The notes under the pieces were generated by a model. The model saw only the letters and a list, made by a program, of their open reading frames with translations, was not told the origin of the DNA and did no database searches. A program made the translations under genes and the position numbers. Below are positions 58,955 through 64,000 of a DNA stretch of 64,000 nucleotides, in pieces. The stretch lies in assembly GCA_029961685.1 (NCBI GenBank), contig JARWKL010000009.1, forward strand, positions 31,369,708 through 31,433,707. The letters run 5' to 3'. How positions within the stretch are numbered: position 1 is the first letter of the stretch; each line of letters starts with the position of its first letter. Origin of the DNA: Aristolochia californica. Taxonomy: Eukaryota; Streptophyta; Magnoliopsida; Piperales; Aristolochiaceae.

Positions 58955-60100
58955 TTAAGCAGATGGTTTCATACTTTTAACATGATGATTGTCAAAGGTC
59001 ATATGATCAGTAGCACTAGAATCAACTATCCATTCACTATTTCTACTAGGAGCAGAAGTATTAAGAACCTTACCAGATGTAGCGATTAAGATTGATGCAT
59101 CCTCAGTTGTGTGAGAGGTGGAAGGTTCTGCTACTACAGCGGAAGCATGATTATTTGATTTGGAGTTCCGTTTGCGAGGTGCTTTGGTAGGATCCCACCA
59201 TTCTGGATACCCGATAAGTTGATAACATCGTGACTTTGTATGCCCAGTCTCACTACAGTGAGTACAAATGCGCTTTGGTTTGGTTGTTCCAACCTCATAG
59301 CTTCGATTCTGAAATCCTGATGTTCGATTTTGATCACTGTTAGGACCAGTTCGTCGAGCTATTTTAGGCTTAGCTCGACGTGCTACCATTGCAGATGTCT
59401 CAACTTCATTATTTAAAGTGGTTCTATGAACAGAGTCACGACGTACATAAGCATAGGCTTCTTCAAGATCCAATATCAGGTCTTTTCTGTGAATTTCTCC
59501 ACGGACTTGTTCGAATTTTGCATCCAATCTGTTTAAGAAAATATGAACACGCAATCTTTCAACGGATTTTCTATAAACGATAACATCATCAGGATCTTTC
59601 ATTATAATCCTGTCACGATGATCAAGTTCTTGAAAAATTTCCACAAGATCACCATAATACGTTGATAAAAGGTGACCAGTCTGTTTGGTGCAGAAAGATC
59701 TCTGATTCAATGAAAATAATTGTGATTCATCTAACCCATCATAAAAAGCTTTTTCCAGAGCATTCCATATTTCGCGTGCGGTACGCAGCCGAATATAGCG
59801 CTTCATAATATCTGGTGACATAGAGGTTAACAACCACCCCTTGACTTTTTGATTTTCAGCATACCATTTCGCATAGGAGGCAGCATCCGTTTCTTGTGAA
59901 AATGGTGTTTTTCCTATAATATATTCGAGCTTTTCTCGTCCCGCAATTTGCATCTCCATGATCTGGGACCATACATCATAGTTGACTTCAGTAAGAGTGA
60001 CGCTGGTTGTAAAACCAGAGTTTTCGGATTGCACATGAATAATCGGTGTTGATTCTTTCGACATGATGAAATAGAAGATCGGTAGATTGGTGATGATCAC
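58955..60100 (-). CDS. Copia-2 gag and start of protease
   Basis: A 381-codon frame within the retrotransposon. UBN2-type gag features include NYDVWSQIMEMQIAGREKLEY and REIWNALEKAF. They are followed by a CCHC zinc knuckle (CTHCSETGHTKSRCYQL) and the beginning of an aspartic protease (EWIVDSSATDHMTF), in which the catalytic DSG triad reads DSS. The frame ends at a TAA soon after, where the family would continue into pol. Gag packages element RNA in virus-like particles. In a non-autonomous copy the protein might still be made. Confidence 0.8.
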   Translation of the reverse strand: MIITNLPIFYFIMSKESTPIIHVQSENSGFTTSVTLTEVNYDVWSQIMEMQIAGREKLEYIIGKTPFSQETDAASYAKWYAENQKVKGWLLTSMSPDIMKRYIRLRTAREIWNALEKAFYDGLDESQLFSLNQRSFCTKQTGHLLSTYYGDLVEIFQELDHRDRIIMKDPDDVIVYRKSVERLRVHIFLNRLDAKFEQVRGEIHRKDLILDLEEAYAYVRRDSVHRTTLNNEVETSAMVARRAKPKIARRTGPNSDQNRTSGFQNRSYEVGTTKPKRICTHCSETGHTKSRCYQLIGYPEWWDPTKAPRKRNSKSNNHASAVVAEPSTSHTTEDASILIATSGKVLNTSAPSRNSEWIVDSSATDHMTFDNHHVKSMKPSA

Positions 60101-60756
60101 CCAAAAATATTGGTCCGGTCCATTTTCTATTCGCTGGGTTGACCAGGTTTGGGTCTCTGATTGTGGTCCTGTCCTCTTTCTGAATAATTTTTTTTTTGGG
60201 TCCGATCCGGTCCGAAAAGTTGGGTTGGGTATCTCTGTTTCCGGTCTGGTTCAAGAAGATCTTGCGACCCGCTAGAAAAATAAAATGCGGGACCTAAGTT
60301 AACGAAAGCGAATTTTTTGCTTACCTTTGTCTTCTTCATCGACGGTGCGGCTTCTTTATTGTCGGCAACGTTCGGGTTAGCGGTATGCTAGAAGGCCGAG
60401 CGGTGGCTCGGATTCAATCTTTGGCGTCGTCCCAACGGTCCACCGGAGTGGGGGCAACGACGGAGATAAATCGAGCTCGAGACATTGGTGCGGCTCTTCA
60501 TCTTCTGCATCGGTGATGCTGGTGCCGATCGCTGGAAGGTAGTTCGGCGGCGGTACGTGGAGGGATTTCGGAAGTTCAGGTGGCGGCGGTTTTGTGTTAC
60601 AGCGACGGCCAAAGAGAACCTCAAACAACTTCTTCTTCGTCCACGGAGCAGACCTGCTCTGTTTTTTTTTTTTTTTCGGCGACAAAGTTGCAACTCTGTT
60701 CTTCGGCTACGGGAGAGACGACGGGACAGAGCTTTCGCTCTATTCTTCGACGACAA

Positions 60757-60780
60757 GAAGGAGAAGGAGAAGGAGAAGGA
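60757..60780. repeat. (AAGGAG)n repeat in the Copia-2 leader
   Basis: About four AAGGAG units lie between the primer-binding site and gag of Copia-2, in the untranslated leader. Confidence 0.7.
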
Positions 60781-60799
60781 TTTTCCTGCTCTGATACCA

Positions 60800-60982
60800 A
60801 GTAAAAAATAATACTTCAATTACGATCTTGATTTCTCATTCACATCATCGGCTTAAATAGCCGTTTTACAGAATATACATGGAAGAATTTGAGTGATTAA
60901 CGGGATTACCCCAATCACCGGATTTACAGAATATTTACATGATTTCTCTTTAAGGGAAGAAATCTCAGAGTGAATCTTAACA
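60800..60982 (-). repeat. 5' LTR of Copia-2
   Basis: 183 bp, next to the primer-binding site at 60788-60799 and ending TTAACA before the GTTCA target duplication. It matches 55579-55757 with five substitutions and a 4-bp indel. Confidence 0.92.
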
Positions 60983-60987
60983 GTTCA

Positions 60988-61373
60988 TACCATATGAGCC
61001 TTTGTGTCTAAGTCTTTGTCTCCCCCTTTTATTTTTTTTGGAAAAAAACTATTTGAAGTTGACAAAATTGAAATAATCTAATATTACCTTGTCATAGAAT
61101 AAGCAAATTATGTGTTTATCTCTAATAGGATATTCGAATAAATAGATATTAAAATCATAAAATTAAACAATCATGTTTCCTAAATTGGTCTTATGGGGTT
61201 GGTTTTCTCGTTTAACCTAACCCGTGCCTATCCATACTTGGCCAGGTTCACTACTTGGATTAGGGAAAAACCCGACCATCGCCATGAGTTCACGACTGCT
61301 ATAGTCTGAAGAGGTCAGGTCGGTAATTTTGCTCTTCTTAGTCAAGTAGGTGCATCGTGATAAGTCCAGCGAA
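60988..61373. other. Spacer between Copia-2 and the ribosomal protein gene
   Basis: Pre-insertion flank and distal eL31 promoter. It is AT-rich at first, then mixed. No frame or repeat was recognised. Confidence 0.5.
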
Positions 61374-63722
<2,349 letters not shown>

Positions 63723-64000
63723 ACTCCACAATTTTATGTTAGGTAGCTGGTTTTTAAGTTACATTTATTCTAGTCGTGTTGAAATTTTGGTGCAACTACT
63801 TTCTCACAAAAAGAAAAATGGTGCAACTAGGTTGTAACTTGAACTGTGAATCATCTCATAAGTTGGTTAGACGTGTTATGCGTGTGGTTCATACTCTATT
63901 GTGGCTTGAGCACAAATTTCTTTCCCACTTTTTCCTTTTACCCCCTGCTTTTTAGGTTATTCTATGGTTCTAATATCCAGAATTAAAAGTTCATTTATTG
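63723..64000 (+). other. 3' region of eL31
   Basis: Presumed 3' UTR and downstream flank of the ribosomal protein gene. It is AT-rich with no further feature before the window edge. Confidence 0.6.

Larger units (their letters stand above)
55579..60982 (-). mobile_element. Ty1/Copia LTR retrotransposon (Copia-2), recent but mutated
   Basis: A minus-oriented 5.4-kb element flanked by perfect 5-bp target duplications GTTCA (55574-55578 and 60983-60987). LTRs at 55579-55757 and 60800-60982 differ by five substitutions and a 4-bp indel. A perfect tRNA-Met primer-binding site (TGGTATCAGAGC on minus) is at 60788-60799. Coding order on the minus strand is: UBN2-type gag with CCHC knuckle CTHCSETGHTKSRC and start of protease (60100-58955), GAG-pre-integrase (about 58950-58560), integrase (58560-57592), reverse transcriptase with YVDD (57381-56512), RT tail (56411-56145) and RNase H with SSAEAEYR (56126-55788). 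The protease motif reads DSS instead of DSG, and a stop follows soon after. Another stop and a frame change occur before integrase, so it is not autonomous now. Confidence 0.92.

Noticed and set aside
60377..60819. Minus and plus frames of 100-143 codons in the Copia-2 leader
   Set aside because: They lie between the primer-binding site and gag, are compositionally biased by a purine repeat, and match no retrotransposon protein.

Overview
The window is nuclear DNA from a flowering plant, most likely a eudicot. Its genes have GT-AG introns, plant-only families (PLETHORA-type AP2 factors, an AGCVIII kinase, a plant LRR receptor kinase, a P-class PPR protein, A20/AN1 stress proteins) and AT-rich spacers with Ty1/Copia retrotransposons. 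I cannot name the species.

Left part (1-26.9 kb), gene-rich and almost free of large transposons, all genes on the plus strand: the 3' eight exons of an RRM protein with a PWI-like N-terminus (510-6725), an LRR receptor-like pseudokinase (9185-11982), a nine-exon PLETHORA1/2-like AP2 factor with a 9-nt microexon (14816-17657), an intronless A20/AN1 stress-associated protein (19271-19738) and an intronless UNICORN-type AGC kinase (25656-26855). From memory of Arabidopsis loci, PLT2, UCN and SAP2 are close neighbours, and SAP5 lies beside an RRM gene of this kind, so the segment looks like a conserved ancestral block.

Middle (26.9-40.8 kb), a repeat-rich tract with no intact gene: decayed tandem fragments of a TMK-like receptor kinase (about 29.65-30.93 kb, minus), a degenerate Ty1/Copia element with both LTRs (31170-36302, minus) and a small non-autonomous LTR element with a perfect 5-bp target duplication (37415-39216).

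Right part (40.8-64 kb): a P-class PPR gene with a duplicated 3' tail (41091-43247, minus), two GH127 beta-L-arabinofuranosidase-like genes arranged head to head (43775-47836 minus and 51724-55206 plus), a fairly young Ty1/Copia insertion with a GTTCA target duplication (55574-60987), and a two-exon ribosomal protein eL31 gene with telo-box promoter motifs (61458-63722).

The genes are separate plant transcription units, not an operon. Roles inferred from families cover RNA binding, receptor signalling, root stem-cell identity, stress response, growth control, organelle RNA processing, cell-wall arabinan trimming and translation. I saw no clearly novel biological system. The points most worth checking are the GH127 pair (a precise intron difference and a GC-AG donor), the small LTR element, and the collinear PLT/SAP/UCN block.
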